Shown: one piece after another, positions 26,200 to 39,219 of the stretch
How positions within the stretch are numbered: the first letter of the stretch is position 1
How the letters are laid out: every line of letters starts with the position of its first letter
NCBI GenBank assembly: GCA_029641185.1
Contig: JAPWGK010000008.1
Span: 1,426,001 to 1,490,000 of the forward strand
Length of the DNA stretch: 64,000 bases
From: Pseudofabraea citricarpa
Taxonomy: Eukaryota; Ascomycota; Leotiomycetes; Helotiales; Dermateaceae
Direction: 5' to 3'
Position numbers and translations under genes: made by a program
Notes under the pieces: model-generated
Told to the model about the DNA's origin: nothing
Seen by the model: only the letters and a program-made list of their open reading frames with translations
Databases searched by the model: none

Positions 26200-27100
26200 A
26201 TTATCTATTTTTAGGAGATAACTTTTAGATATCTAGTATAACTACCTAGATTAATAAAGGTATTCTTAAATAAAGTTAACTTTAAGTGATATAAAAGAAA
26301 TCGTATAATTATTATAACTAGCCTATAATTATTATAATATTTATCTTATACTAGGAACCTAAATATAATATATAATATAATAATAATAAACCTACCTTTC
26401 TTAATTACCTAATTAAAAGTCTTAGCGATTTAACTTTTAATATATTTAAAAGTTATAATAAATAATTAATACTCGTATCTTTTATAGCTATAATACTTGC
26501 TATTATCTATATACTTAACCGAATAATACTTACCTATAGGTATTATAAACGATTTATACTTATTATAAATATACGAATATCTTAAGACTAATTTATATAT
26601 CTATTAGATTTATAAACTTCTTAGTCTTATTTATCTAAGTCTAGATAGTTATAATTAAGCTAATAATTAATATTAGACCCTAGGCTTATATTTCTAACTT
26701 ATTATATATAATTTAATAAGCTAAGCTTCTCTTAATATAAGTATACTAAAGCGATTATTTAGATTAAAAGAAATAATAAGTATTAGGTAATTATAATTTA
26801 TTAAGATAATTATATACTTTAATCTTAAACTTATCTTTTATATAAATATTATTATATATTAGGATAATAATTTGTAAATATATAAATACTCTTAAGATCT
26901 TAATTATCTTACTAATACTAGGATTATTTACTAAAAACCTATTATAGGAGGTATTATACTTAGAAAGAATTTAAGTAAAAAGTTATATTATAATATATAC
27001 TTAATATAAGTATATACTTATTTTTATATATCAGATCTTAATTATATCTTTCAAGTAATATTTTTTAGTATTTCGCTTATTTATTACTAAGAAGAATTAA
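26200..27100 (-). pseudogene. Copy A second open segment, unidentified
   Basis: This is the diverged equivalent of the copy B segment at 32,070-32,995 and shares its conserved blocks, for example around 26,690-26,900 and 32,600-32,870. It reads on the minus strand with TAA/TAG stops. No domain is recognised. It lies directly downstream of the Asn-rich segment, as a second gene or the C-terminal part of one polyprotein would. Confidence 0.4.
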
Positions 27101-27279
27101 TATATTATTAATTATAACTTTCTATTTATTTACTCGAGTTAAGGTTTTATATATTATCTTTTAGACTAATAGATTAATATTATTATATTATTTATATATA
27201 AAAGTATTACTTAGGTTTTATTTACTAATTAACTTACTTCTTATAAGTTAACTTGTTTATTTTACTTTTATTCTAGTTA

Positions 27280-27960
27280 TTATTATTATTATTATCTTAG
27301 AGGTTATTATTATCTTATTATAAGTTAAGATCTTTACCTAAGCTAGGTTATTTTAGCTAGATTATTATTATTATATTTATTATTATTCTTATTATTACTT
27401 AAGTTATTATTAGACTTATTACTAGGATTTTTTTCCTTTCTAGGATAAGAATCTCGAACTTTCTTCTTAGTATTACTAGACTTTAATTACTTACTCTTAT
27501 AAGTACTAGGAAAACGATAAAGTAATAATATATTAGGATTAATAGGCTTAGTAGGCTTTTTACTAGTAGTAATATCTTTAGAGTTATAAGTAGATTTGAT
27601 AATCTTCTCTCTAGTTATAATATTATCTTTAGGTTATAAGATATTTTTAGGGCTCTTAAACTTAAGAAATATCTTACGTTTATCCGAGTTATTTTTAGAG
27701 TCTAAATAATATTAGTTTTTTCTAGTATAACTATAATATCTAAAATATATAATAAAAAGCTTATTCGAGTTAAAGCTAGATTCTTTAGATATTTTATTAG
27801 GCTTTTTTATCTTTAACTTAGTACCTTAATATTAATCTAATATATTATTAGTCTTTCAAGCCGATTAATATATCCCTAAATAAGTATAATCCTAAGTTAT
27901 CTCTTATACGTCGAATTTCTTATATAATTACCTAGAAATAATATCTAAGATAACTTTATA
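27280..27960 (-). pseudogene. Copy A gag-like low-complexity segment
   Basis: Minus-strand reading gives a polar protein with ESSFNSNK, then YYSYTRKNQYY, basic KKVRDSYPRKEKNPSNKSNN and an Asn-rich tail (27,300-27,480). The Tyr-x-x-Tyr spacing could be a RIP-altered CCHC knuckle, since Cys TGT/TGC becomes Tyr TAT/TAC when TpG is hit. That is inference only. Copy A has one unit of the 39-residue repeat that is present three times in copy B. Confidence 0.4.
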
Positions 27961-29571
27961 ATTATAAAATATATAAATAATTTATTAAGTAGGAACTTCT
28001 TATTAGACTTTCTAGGTTTAGTAAGAGATTTAGAACCTTATAATCCTTAAGTTCGTATATACTTCTTTAGTTATAGATAAAATATAAAATTATTATTAGA
28101 TATTATACTTATAGATTTTAATATATAACTTTATAATATAAGCTTAGTATTAATTATACTTATATAAAGGAATATCTATAATTTACTTAATTATAATTAC
28201 TTTTTAAGAGTAAAGCTAAAATTTTATACTTAAAACTATAATCTTTATAAAGATTTACTTAGAACTTATTAAAGAAAAATAAGCTAATTAATAAGACTTA
28301 CTTTTAATTATTTTACTCTTATTTATAAGATATTTATCTAATAATATAAGGAAGAAATATTTAGTATAAGCTCTAAATTATAATAAAGATAAATATTAAG
28401 TTAAATATTAATTAAAAGTATTAGCTTTTTATTATATACTCCTAGAGATATAAGTAATATAAAATTAGAAAATAAAAAAGCGTATAATAATATAAATAAT
28501 ATAAAAGAGAGAGCTTTAGTTATAATATTACTCGAACTACTAAGTATATTACTAGAGTTATACTTATACGATTTTTCTTAGTATATATAATATTATATAA
28601 TAAAACGTATTATAGCCTTAAATTAATTATAATTAAATTCTTAGATTACTTACTAGTAATAAGCTAGAGTAAAGCTTCGTATAATATTATTTATAAGTAA
28701 CTAATTTATCGAATATTATTCTTCTAAGTATAATCTTAATTATATTATAAAATACCTTATATATTATATTATCTAACTAAAGCTTATAAAATAAAATTAT
28801 TCGGTTTATATTTTACTTCTTTATCTTAATAACTAAGTTAATTATATACTAGATTATATCCTATAAACTAGTTAAGCGTCTCTTTAAAAGTATAATTCTA
28901 GTAAGTTTAGTTATACTAGATTATATAATAAAATTATATTAAATAATATATTAGTTTACTAGTAATTCTAATAATAAATATAATAATTAGGTAAGTAAGA
29001 TAGGAAAAAAGTAGGAAAAAGTAAGAAAAAAGAGGAGAAATAAGAAAAAATAAGAGAAGTAAAAAAGAAGATAAGATATATAAGTAGAAATACGAATTAT
29101 AATAAGTATTAGTTACGCTTAAGATAATATAAGATTATTAATTATAAGCTAAAAATCGAACTTAGAAATTATTACGTAAATAAGTTATTAGTAATAATAA
29201 TAATATAAGAAACGAATATTATAATATATAAATATAAAAATATAATTGCTACGAAAATTTATATAAAGTACTAGCTACGCTTAAGGTAAAGTAAGATCGT
29301 ATATTATAAGCTATAAATTAAACTAGGAAACTATTATACGCGCAAGTAATTAGTAATAAGAGTAATATAAGAAATAAATACTTTAATATATACGTAAGAA
29401 GATATAATAATTATAAAGATCTACGAAAAAAAAGTAAGATATAAAAGAAGAAATATAATATACGAAAAAAAGCGTAAATATAAGAGAGTAATATTAATAA
29501 AAGAAAATAATATTAAGGTTAAGAAATCGAATCTAAAGTTTACTAAGTAAATATTATAAGCTTATAGGTAA

Positions 29572-29605
29572 TATAAAGTAGTAGGCCGTATCTATCTACT
29601 TTATA
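29572..29605. repeat. Short inverted repeat at the right edge of copy A
   Basis: TATAAAGTAG at 29,572-29,581 is mirrored by CTACTTTATA at 29,596-29,605 with a 14-base loop. It lies just outside the A/B homology. It could be chance in AT-rich DNA. Confidence 0.4.
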
Positions 29606-30433
29606 CTTATTTATAGTTATATTACCTTACTTTATAAACTGTTATTATACGTAATATATAATAAAAGCTAGGGCTAGGCAGATAAAATATTACTTTATTT
29701 TAGTTATAAGGCTTCTTATTTTATTATATTATAAGTAAACGTAACTATAAACTTATAAAAAGCTATCTTATTAGAAATCTTTATAGCTAGCCTTATTATT
29801 ACCTAGATTTAGTCGTAGATATATAATATAATCTGATACTAGATAAATATATATTTTACGTATATATTTAATAATAACTTACTACTTTCTAAGTATTTGT
29901 TCTTAATATCCTTATAAATAAAATACTTCTTCTTCCCGTTTATATACTTAGTTAGTAGTATAATCGTTTTTTTATACTCGTATAACCTAAAGAAAAAACT
30001 TACGTACTAGTCGTATTATTCTTTTAAATATATAAAAAAATAATAAATAATTAAGATAAAAGGTTAAAAAAGTTAAGATAAAGCTAAAAGACTAGTTAAT
30101 AGTTATATATTTTTATCTAAGAGAATAATAAGATATTATAACCTTTATTACTTTTTTATTATATTAAGTTTAAAGATAAAACGATATAAAATTAATAATA
30201 ATATAAGTATAAGTAATAATATAAAGCTTATTCTTATTTAAATTATACCTAGTAAATATTATATTCTAGTTTTAGAGTTATAAATATACTTAGTTATTTA
30301 TAGTTATCTTATATACTTATAACTTCTTATATCTTTTCTATCTTTTACTAGCTTTAATTATTCTATTATTATTTAAAGGAAAAAAAAGATATAATCTTAA
30401 TTAAGAGATAATATAAAAAAAGAAAAAGAAAGG

Positions 30434-30650
30434 TAAAGCTACGTTTATTAAATATTTATATCTATTAAAATAATACTTTAGTAATAATCTACTTATATAA
30501 AATCTTATTCTTTATATAAGAGAATTTATACTAAAAAACTAGAAGAAACAAAAAACGAAAATAAAGCTACTTATATTAATTAATTATATCTATTATACTA
30601 ATAATTTAATAATAATCTACTTATATTATATTTTACTACTTAAGTAAGGG
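30434..30650. repeat. Direct repeat, about 129-bp spacing, two copies
   Basis: AAAGCTACGTTTATTA...TATCTATTA...TAATAATCTACTTATAT near 30,434 recurs near 30,563. The region between copies A and B (29,570-30,890) has no other recognisable feature. Confidence 0.65.
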
Positions 30651-32069
30651 TAATAATTATATTAAAGAAAAAAAGGGAAAAACTTAATAATTATTCGAAT
30701 ATTTTTAATTTATTATCTAATCTCTTAAGATATTTAAATTATCTAACTTAAACCTACTCCGATTATAAAAAACTACTAAGTATATATATTTTAAATACTA
30801 CGTTCTATTTTATATAGTTACCTTCTTCTAAGTACTTAGATTTATTAAGGTTATAATATTTTACTCTTATTAATACCTAAAATAATATTTTATACTTACC
30901 TTTCTTCTTATTCCTTCTAAAAAGCTTCTTCTACTATAAGTATATTACTTATAATAAAAACTTAGTCGCCTAAAGAAACGCGATTTATTTATTAACGTAT
31001 AATAATCTTTTCTAAAAGATTAGTCGGGTTATAAAAAAGTATATAGCAAATATTATTAAGCTAGCTATAATATTATACGCGTCCGAAAGCCTAGCGTTAT
31101 ACTTATATAATCTAGGCTAGCTCGAATATTATAATAATCGAAATATATATAAGAGTTAGAGATACTTTATATATTTTTATAATTAAAATTAAGACTTATA
31201 CTTCGAATACGTCTAGGTTTTTAGGGATAATAAGAAAGTTAAGTTCGAGTACTTATAACTAGAATAAGTTTTTTCGTTTTAATATTATAATTAAATTATA
31301 AAGAAATATAAAATAAACTTTAGAATACTTTTAAAAATACTAGTAAAATACTATTAATTTAATATAATAATATTTATATAATAAATAACTTATATATTAT
31401 AAGATAAAAATTATAATTAGAATATATATAAAAAGAAGAAACTTTAGTAAGCGGTCTAAACGAATTTTAGCCTTAAGTATAATTTTACTTTAGATAAGTT
31501 CTTATATCTTTATTTATTTGCTACTACTTGCTACTATTTACGTAGAATCTTTCTAGAAGTAAGAGACCTTTATATTATTATATTATTTATTATCTCTAAA
31601 ACCTTTTACTCTTAAATCTAGGTCTAGATTTTATATTATAAGAATAACTACCTCTAGAAACGAGCTACTAATAAGTACTAGTAATATATATATATTCTTA
31701 GTAATTTTATTTATATTAATTTAGGGTTATATCTTCTTTTTTTTAGATTAGTTTTATTATATTATCATCTTAGTATATATAATCTCTAGTAATTACTTAA
31801 GTATATAACCTAAATTTATAATAAGTAGAATCTACTACTTATATATAAGATATTCTATATACTTCTTATAAAAGGGGGAGAGATTTATAATCTTATACCT
31901 AAAAAACTTAGAATTTTCCCTTTATTAGATTATAATTAGAAGTAATATAATAGTTAGTATATAAGCTATTACTAGTTTGTTACGCGCGCTTATATTTATA
32001 TTCTTAATAAGCGACTTATATATAGCGCTTACCGATTTTAACTATAATACTTAAGACTTATATATAAGA

Positions 32070-32995
32070 TACGTTTTATCCTCTTAATCTAGAATAATAA
32101 GATATTAGATATAACCTTAAAAATCGAGTAAGAATTTTTTAAATAAAGTATTACTTAGAGCGATTCTAAGTAGTTTATTTTTATTATAAACGGGGTTTTT
32201 AAAAAAATATAATATAATCGTATTTATTTTATATTTTTTATAATACTCGTCTTATATAAGAAGCTTAAATATAATACCTAGTTTAGAAATAAGTAACCTA
32301 CCTTTCCTAATTATATACTAAAAAGGAATTAAAATATAATTCTTTAGGTATCTAGATATAATAATAAATAAGAAGCGTTCGAATCTATTAGGTACGAAAT
32401 TATTACTATTATTTAAATATTAGACGAAATAATACTTCTTTATAGATATAATAAGAGATTTATAATTATTATAATAAATAAATATCTTAAGACTAAGTAG
32501 TTTATTAGTAATATTTATAAACTTTATAGTCTTATTAACCTAAGTTTATATAATTATAGCTAGGCTAATAATTAATACTAGACCCTAGGGTTATATTTCT
32601 AACTTATTATATATAATTTAGTAAGCTAAGCTTCCCTTAATATAAGTATACTAAAGCGATTATTTAGATTATAAGAGATAATAAGTACTAGGTAGCTATA
32701 ATTTATTAAGATAACTACGTATTCTAGTCTTAGATTTATCCTTCTTATAAATATTATCTTTTATTAGGGTAATAATTCGTATATATATAAATACTTCTAA
32801 GATCTTAATTATCTTACTAATACTAGGATTATCTACTAAAAACCTATTATAAGAGGTATTATACTTAGGAAAAACTTAGGTAAGAAGCTATATTATAGTA
32901 TATACTTAATATAAGTATATACTTATTTTTATACTACGGATCTTAATTATATCTTTAAGTAATATTTTTCGCTTATCTATTACTAAGAAGAATTA
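32070..32995 (-). pseudogene. Copy B second open segment, unidentified
   Basis: The minus strand can be read from FFLVIDKRKILLKDI (about 32,995) through FPKYNTSYNRFLVDNPSIS and EVFIYIRIITLIKDNIYKK (about 32,700-32,880). It continues to YFVQYLNNSNNFVPNRFER near 32,390 and ends near 32,070, about 300 codons with few RIP stops. The length and composition suggest a real protein segment. I do not recognise the family. It is not a copia or gypsy pol domain: no DD-type RT motif, GKT loop or HHCC pattern is visible. Confidence 0.45.
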
Positions 32996-33149
32996 ATATA
33001 TTATTAATTATAACTTTACTTCTATTTACTTAAGTTAAGGATTTCTTATAATATCTTCTAGACTAGTAAATTAATATTAATATCCTATTAATATATTAAA
33101 GTATTACTTAGGTTTTACCTACTAATTAGCCCGCTTCTTATAAGTTAAC

Positions 33150-34000
33150 TCGTTTATTTTACTTTTATTCTAGTTATTATTATTATTATTATCTTAGAGA
33201 TTATCGTCTAGCTATAAGTTAGGATCTTTACCTAAGCCGGGTCTTTTAGCTAGACTATTATTATTATATTTACTATTATTCTTATTATTACTTAAGCTAT
33301 TATTAGACTTATTATTAGGATTCTTTTCCCTTCTAGAACGAGAATCCTAAACTTTCTTCTTAGTATTACTAGACTTTAACTACTTACTCTTAGGAATACT
33401 AGAAGAATAATATAATAATAATATATTAGGATTAGCGTACTTCTTACTAGTAGTAATATTTCTAGAGTTATAATTAGATTTAATAATCTTCTCTCTAGTT
33501 ATAATATTATTCTTAGGTTATAAGATATCTTTAAAGTTCTTAGACTTAGAAGATATCTTATATTTATTCGAGTCGTCTTTAGAATCTAAATAATACTAGT
33601 TTTTTTTAATACGACTATAATATCTAGAATATATACTAAGAGGCTTATTCGAGTTAAAACTAGATTCTTTAGATATTTTATTAAGCTCTTAAGTCTTTAG
33701 ACTAATACCTTAATATTAGATTATAATACGACTATAATATCTAGAACGTATACTAAGAGGCTTATTCGAGTTAAAGCTAGATTCTTTAGATACTTTATTA
33801 AGCTCTTAAGTCTTTAAACTAGTACCTTAATATTAGATTATAATATAACTATAATATCTAAAGTATATACTAAGAGATATATTCGAGTTAATACTAGAGT
33901 CTTTAGATATTTTATTAGGCTTTATTATCTTCGACCTAGTATCTTAATACTAGTCTAGCGTATTATTAGTTTCTAAGCCGGTTAATATATCTTTAGATAA
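33150..34000 (-). pseudogene. Copy B gag-like segment with 39-residue repeats
   Basis: The reading resembles copy A: three repeats containing ISKESSFNSNKPLSIYSRYY, then a basic KKK-rich part and an Asn/Ser-rich tail near 33,240-33,330. The composition fits a retroelement Gag or other nucleic-acid-binding protein, but no zinc knuckle can be confirmed because TGY codons would all have been converted. The second open segment follows directly. Confidence 0.4.
33608..33958 (-). repeat. 117-bp tandem repeat (39 codons), three units
   Basis: Units begin AATACGACTATAATATCTAG at 33,608 and 33,725, with a variant at 33,842, exactly 117 bp apart. Copy A has a single equivalent unit near 27,730. The multiple-of-three period and the same minus-strand reading in each unit indicate that the repeat was selected at the protein level before RIP. 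Confidence 0.9.
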
Positions 34001-35815
34001 GCGTAATCCTAAGTTACCTCTTATATACGGATTTCTTATATAATTATCTAGAAGTAATATCTAAGGTAACTTTATAACTATAAAAAACGTAGCTAATTTA
34101 GTAACCGAGAAGTTCTTACTAAACTTACTAGGTCTAGTAAGAGATTTAAAGCCTTATAATTTATATATTCGTGTACGCTTTTTTTATTATACGTGAAATA
34201 TAAAATTATACTTAGATATTATAGCTATAGATTTTAATATATAGCTTTATAGTATAAGCTTAGTATTTATTATAATAATATATAAGAATATCTATAATTT
34301 ATTTAACTATAGCTACTTTTTAAAAGTAAAGCGAAACTCTTATACGTTCCTAATTATTATCTTAGTAAAGTCTAATTAATAATATATTATATTATAATAA
34401 TTTATATTATACCCGAAATTATAATCTCTATAAAGATTTACTTAGAACTTATTAAAAGAGAAATAAGCTAGTTAATAAGACTTACCTTTAATTACTTTAC
34501 TCTTATTTATAAGATATTTATCTAATAATATAAGAAAGAAATATTTACGTATAAGCTTTAGATTATAATAAGAATAAATATTAAGTTAGATATTAATAAG
34601 AAGTATAAGCTTTCTATTATATACTTCTAGGGATATAAGTATTATAAAACTAGGAAATAAAAATACGTATAATAATATAAATAAGATAAAAGAAAAGAAC
34701 CTAGCTATAATATTACTAGGATTATTAATTATAATACTAGGGTTATATTTACGCGTTTTTTCTTAGAATATATAATATTATATAATAAAACGTATTATAG
34801 TCTTAAACTAGTTATAATTAGATATATAAACTATATATTATTAATAGTCTTAGGTAAAGGTTTATATAATATTATTAATAAATAACCGAGCTTAGTTCTT
34901 TTCTTTAATAATAAATATTATTATATCTTTATTATTTAAGTTATTAAATATTATCTCTTTAAGTATAATCTTAATCGTATTATAAAATACCTTATATATT
35001 ATATTATCTAATAAGAGCTTATAAAATAAAGTTATCTAGTTTATATTCTAACCTCTTATTATAATAATTAGGTTAACTATATACTAAGTTATATCCTATA
35101 AACTAATTAGCCCCTCTCGTAAAAGTATAATTATAATAAGTATAATTATAATAGATTATATAACAAAGTTATATCAAATAAAATATTAGTTTACTAGTAA
35201 TTCTAATAGAAAATATAATAATTAGGTAAGTAAGGTAGGGAAGAAGTAAAAGAAAAATAAAATAGGAGAGAAATAAATAAGGGAGAAGTAAAAGAGATAC
35301 GAAAAAGTAAAAAAAAAGAGAAGATATATAATTAAAAATACGAACTATAAAAATTACTAGCTAATTATAAGATATTATAAGATTATTAAGCGTAAGCTAA
35401 ATATTAAAAATACGATTTTTTATACGCGCGTATTATTAGTAATAGTAGTAAAATAGAAAATAAATCTTATAATATATAAGTATAAAGATATAATAGCTAT
35501 AAAGATTTATATAAAGCGCTAGCTATACTTAAGTTATACTAAGATCGATTATTATAAACTAAAAATCGGACTTAGAAATTATTACGCGTACGAGTAATTA
35601 GTAGTAATAATAAAGTAAGAAATAAATATTATAATATATACGTATAAATATATAATAATTACGAAAAAATATAAAAAAGAAGTAAGATATAAAAGAAGGA
35701 ATATAATATACGAAGTTAAGTATAAATAAAAGGGGGTAATATTAATAAAAGAAGATAATATTAAGGTTAAGAAGTCGAACCTAAAGTTTAGTAAGTAGAT
35801 ATTATATATAATAAT

Positions 35816-36500
35816 AATAATTATATAAGATTAATAAGGTTACCTATAAAACCTAAGGCTTAAAATTAAACTATAGAGTTAGCTAAATAATACTCCTAGT
35901 ATTAACCCTTAAGATAATAATAAAATCGACGTTAATAATACTAGAGGTTCGAATTAGTAAAAGATAATATAAATTTAGTAATTCGTATTATAAAAATAAA
36001 ATATAAGATAATACGATTCGAGTATCTTTTATAATAATATATAAAACTCCTAATATTAGCTTATTTATTTATTTATACGACTAAAATATTATTAGTAGAA
36101 TAATTACCTAATCTCTAATATAAGTCGAGAATTATAAGAAATAAAATTATATCTAAGCTAAAGTATTATAAAATATAAGGTCTATTAACCGCTTTCGTAT
36201 AAGCTTACTACTAATATAAAAGATACTAGTAATAGGTTACGATTAATAATTATAATACTAAAAATATAAGAAAGTTTATAGTTATACTTAGAATTATAGA
36301 ATTTAATCTTAATAACCTAATATTAAACTAATAATATAATATATTAGAAATTATATCTATAACAAGTAGCTTAGTTATAAATTAAGGAGTTTTAACATAG
36401 GTAATACCTAAAATTAGTAACTTAGATATTACTTTTAGTCCGACTAATTATTATATCTATTAGTTTTTACTACTTAGTTTAACCTCTTACTTTTATAATT
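35816..36500. other. No recognisable feature
   Basis: The stretch is RIP-type AT-rich sequence between copy B and the minisatellite. I see no repeat, motif or convincing reading frame here. Confidence 0.5.
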
Positions 36501-37240
36501 ATTTTTAACTACGTATTATAATTATCTACTTTAACTATTTATTCTAACTACCTACCTTAACTAGCTATTTTAGCTACGTATTCCGACCGCCTATTATAAC
36601 TAGCTATTATAACTAGTAATTTAAATTACTTAGTCTAACTACTTGCTTTAACTATTATTATTAACTACTTATTTTAATTATTTATCTTAAATAATTATAT
36701 TAACTACTTATTTTAGTAGCTTATTCTAACTAGTTATATAATATATAATTAGCGATTTTAACTAGCGATTTTAATTACTTATTCTACTTACTTTAACTAA
36801 ATATTATAACTAGTAATATTAATTACTTAGTTCGACCGCTTATTTTAACTATTATTTTTAACTACTTATTCTAATCGCTTATCTTATATTCTAGCTATCT
36901 ATTATAACTAGCTATTATAACTAGTAATATTAACTACCTAGTCCGATTACCCGCTTTAACTATTACTTTTAACTACTTATTTTAACTACTAACCTTAGAT
37001 AGCTATTTTAACTACTTATTCTAGCTACCTATTATAACTAGCTATTATAACTAGTAATATTAACTACCTAGTCCGACCGCTCGCTTTAACTATTATTTTT
37101 AACTATTTATTTTAACTACTTATTTTAGTTATCTATTTTAACTAAATATTATAACTAATAATTATAACTATCTAGTCCGACCGCTTACTTAAACTATTAC
37201 TTTTAACTACTTACTCTAACTAGCTATATAATATAATAAT
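36500..37240. repeat. 13-bp minisatellite with higher-order repeats
   Basis: The array consists of CTATTATAACTAG and CTATTTTAACTAC-type 13-bp units. Marker sequence GTCCGA recurs at 36,941, 37,071 and 37,175, so the spacings are 130 and 104 bp, that is ten and eight units. A related GTTCGA lies at 36,830. The higher-order structure shows that blocks of units were amplified together. Confidence 0.85.
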
Positions 37241-39090
37241 TAATAATATAGAAATTATATATTATAAAAGCTTATTTTAACTATTAATTTTATATAAAAG
37301 TAGAAAATATTTTTCGTACTATATATACTAATTAAAAAAATTTATCGCTACGATTATTCTCTTTATATCTAAACTTTATCGTAGCTTTTATCGTAATCTT
37401 TATTATTAACTTTATTATTATTTATCTTTTTTTTATTTCCTCTTTTTTACTAACTTTAGGTTTAATTTAAGGCTTCTTTAAATCTAGTACGGTTTTAATC
37501 CTTCTAAGAAGCTTTATAATACGAAGTATCACTCTTATATACCTTATAAAACCTTACTTTTTATTTTACTTTTCTATCCTAAAAAGGGAATATTTTATTT
37601 TAGGTAACTATAAAAAGTTATAATCTTATATACTAGGTATAAGAGGGGGTAAGAATAAAAAGAAAGAGAGTTAAATTTTATAAGAATTCGAATCTTATAA
37701 CTCTTAATTTTATAATATTATTTATTATAAAAATATTAATACTCTAAGAAAATATCCTTCTTAAAAGACTCTAAAAAAAATACTTTCTTATATATTTAGG
37801 CTAGCTAGTATATAATATTATTTTTAGAAATATAAAAATATACTTTTATTCTTATAATAAAATAAAATAATCTTTTACTTTTTATATTTTTTAAGAATAT
37901 ATTTTTATTCTCTAAAATTATCTTTTATTTTTCGTATTTTTAGAGAATAACTTCTTACTTTTTATTAAATTAGAAAAATAAGGGGTATACTTTTATAAGT
38001 AAACTTAAATAATAATTAGATATCTCTTAATTTTATTTACTAGAATTTTTTTTATTATCTTATTAGAAAAAAATTTAGCTTTTTAATTTCTTATTTTTAA
38101 GATTTATTTTTATTTTTTAAGATTAATAATATTAAATAATATTTTTTACTTATATAATATATTCTTATTATTTCTTTTTCTTTTTTTAAGATAATTTTAT
38201 TTATATTTTATAATATTCTTTTAATTATATTTACTTAATTTTTTATTCTTAGTAAAATAATAAAGATCTCTTATCTTAATAAAAATATTATTATAATTAT
38301 TACGTTTAATAATAATAAGAAAATATTAGGTATTACTAGTAATTTCTTATTATTATTTTATCTTAATAATAATATAAAATTATCTAAGAATAAGATTTAT
38401 TTCTTTTAAGATAATATAATCCTAACTTTATCTAAAACTTAAATATTAATAATAAGTAACTCTTATTATAAAAAATTATATATTTGCTAATAACTAACTT
38501 ATTTTTATATAAAGTTTAAATTAATAAATATAATTAATACTTTTACTCTTAAGAATTAATATTTATTATAAAATAATATTTTTATTATAACCTTAATTAA
38601 TATTAAGCGAGCCTCTAAAGCTATAACTTTTATTAGTCTTAAAAAGAATACTTATAATATAAAGTAATTTTTTATTATCTTATTAAGTTAATATTACTAG
38701 GAGTAAAAGATAATTATTTATAATCTTTAAATATTTTCTTTTACTTAATATATATTAAATCTATTAATTATTTATATTTAAATATTACTCCGATTTATTT
38801 ATACGTCTAATTAATAATAATTTATTAAGTTATATTAATATCTTAGTAAAAGTCGAAATCTTTTTATTTTGTTTTATTATATAATTCCTACTAATAATAA
38901 TATTAGTAAATATATTACTTTAGGCTTTTATTTTTATAAGATTAATAATAAATAAGTTATAATAATTTACTTAGCCTTATATTTAATATATTAACTAAGA
39001 GTATTAGTAATATTATTAGTTACTTTATATTCTTAAATAATTTTAAAATACTTTTAAGAGTTTTAAAGTTTAATAAAATATTTATTTTAT
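37240..39090. other. AT-rich stretch without recognisable gene
   Basis: Homopolymer-rich T and A runs are denser here than elsewhere, and CpG is rarer. No motif, repeat array or convincing frame is visible. Confidence 0.45.
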
Positions 39091-39098
39091 TAATTATA

Positions 39099-39206
39099 TC
39101 TTTTATTATTCTAGTATTTATTATATTAATTTTATCTTTTATAATCCTAGTATTTATTTTATTCGCTTCGTCTTTTATTATTTTATTAACTTTATCTTTT
39201 AATATT
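39099..39206 (-). repeat. 36-bp tandem repeat (12 codons), three units
   Basis: TCTTTTA-anchored units start at 39,099, 39,135 and 39,171. On the minus strand they read as charged 12-residue units of the form KDEANKINTRII, KDKINIINTRII, KDIINKINILLN. That pattern would suit a coiled coil. Both strands are fairly open here, so the coding strand is an inference. Confidence 0.6.
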
Positions 39207-39219
39207 CTAAATTCGTTTT

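Larger units (their letters stand above)
25015..29570 (-). mobile_element. Unknown repeated element, copy A
   Basis: The region matches 30,890-35,815 in order and orientation. Examples are the block with CTCTTAAATCTAGGTCTAGA at about 25,738 and 31,611, and the block with CTAAGCTTCTCTTAATATAA near 26,720 and 32,625. At the right end, AATATTAAGGTTAAGAA lies near 29,505 and 35,755. The minus strand carries a low-complexity Asn/Lys/Ser-rich segment (27,300-27,900) and then a second open segment (26,200-27,100). I found no LTR pair, terminal inverted repeat, reverse transcriptase or transposase signature, so the class is unknown. Orientation is inferred from the better peptide reading on the minus strand. 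Confidence 0.7.
30890..35815 (-). mobile_element. Unknown repeated element, copy B
   Basis: This is a direct repeat of copy A (25,015-29,570), about 370 bp longer. Two extra 117-bp units and an insertion of roughly 70 bp near 34,350-34,420 account for most of the difference. The start offset to copy A is about 5,875 bp and the end offset about 6,245 bp. The copies are separated by about 1.3 kb of unrelated sequence and have diverged at many C/T and G/A sites. I found no terminal repeats, target duplications or transposase/RT motifs, so whether this is an element or a segmental duplication is open. Confidence 0.7.

Noticed and set aside
25015..35815. Assignment of the duplicated element to copia or gypsy
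   Set aside because: No pol motif or LTR pair could be found in either copy, although copia and gypsy motifs were readily readable elsewhere in the same window despite RIP.
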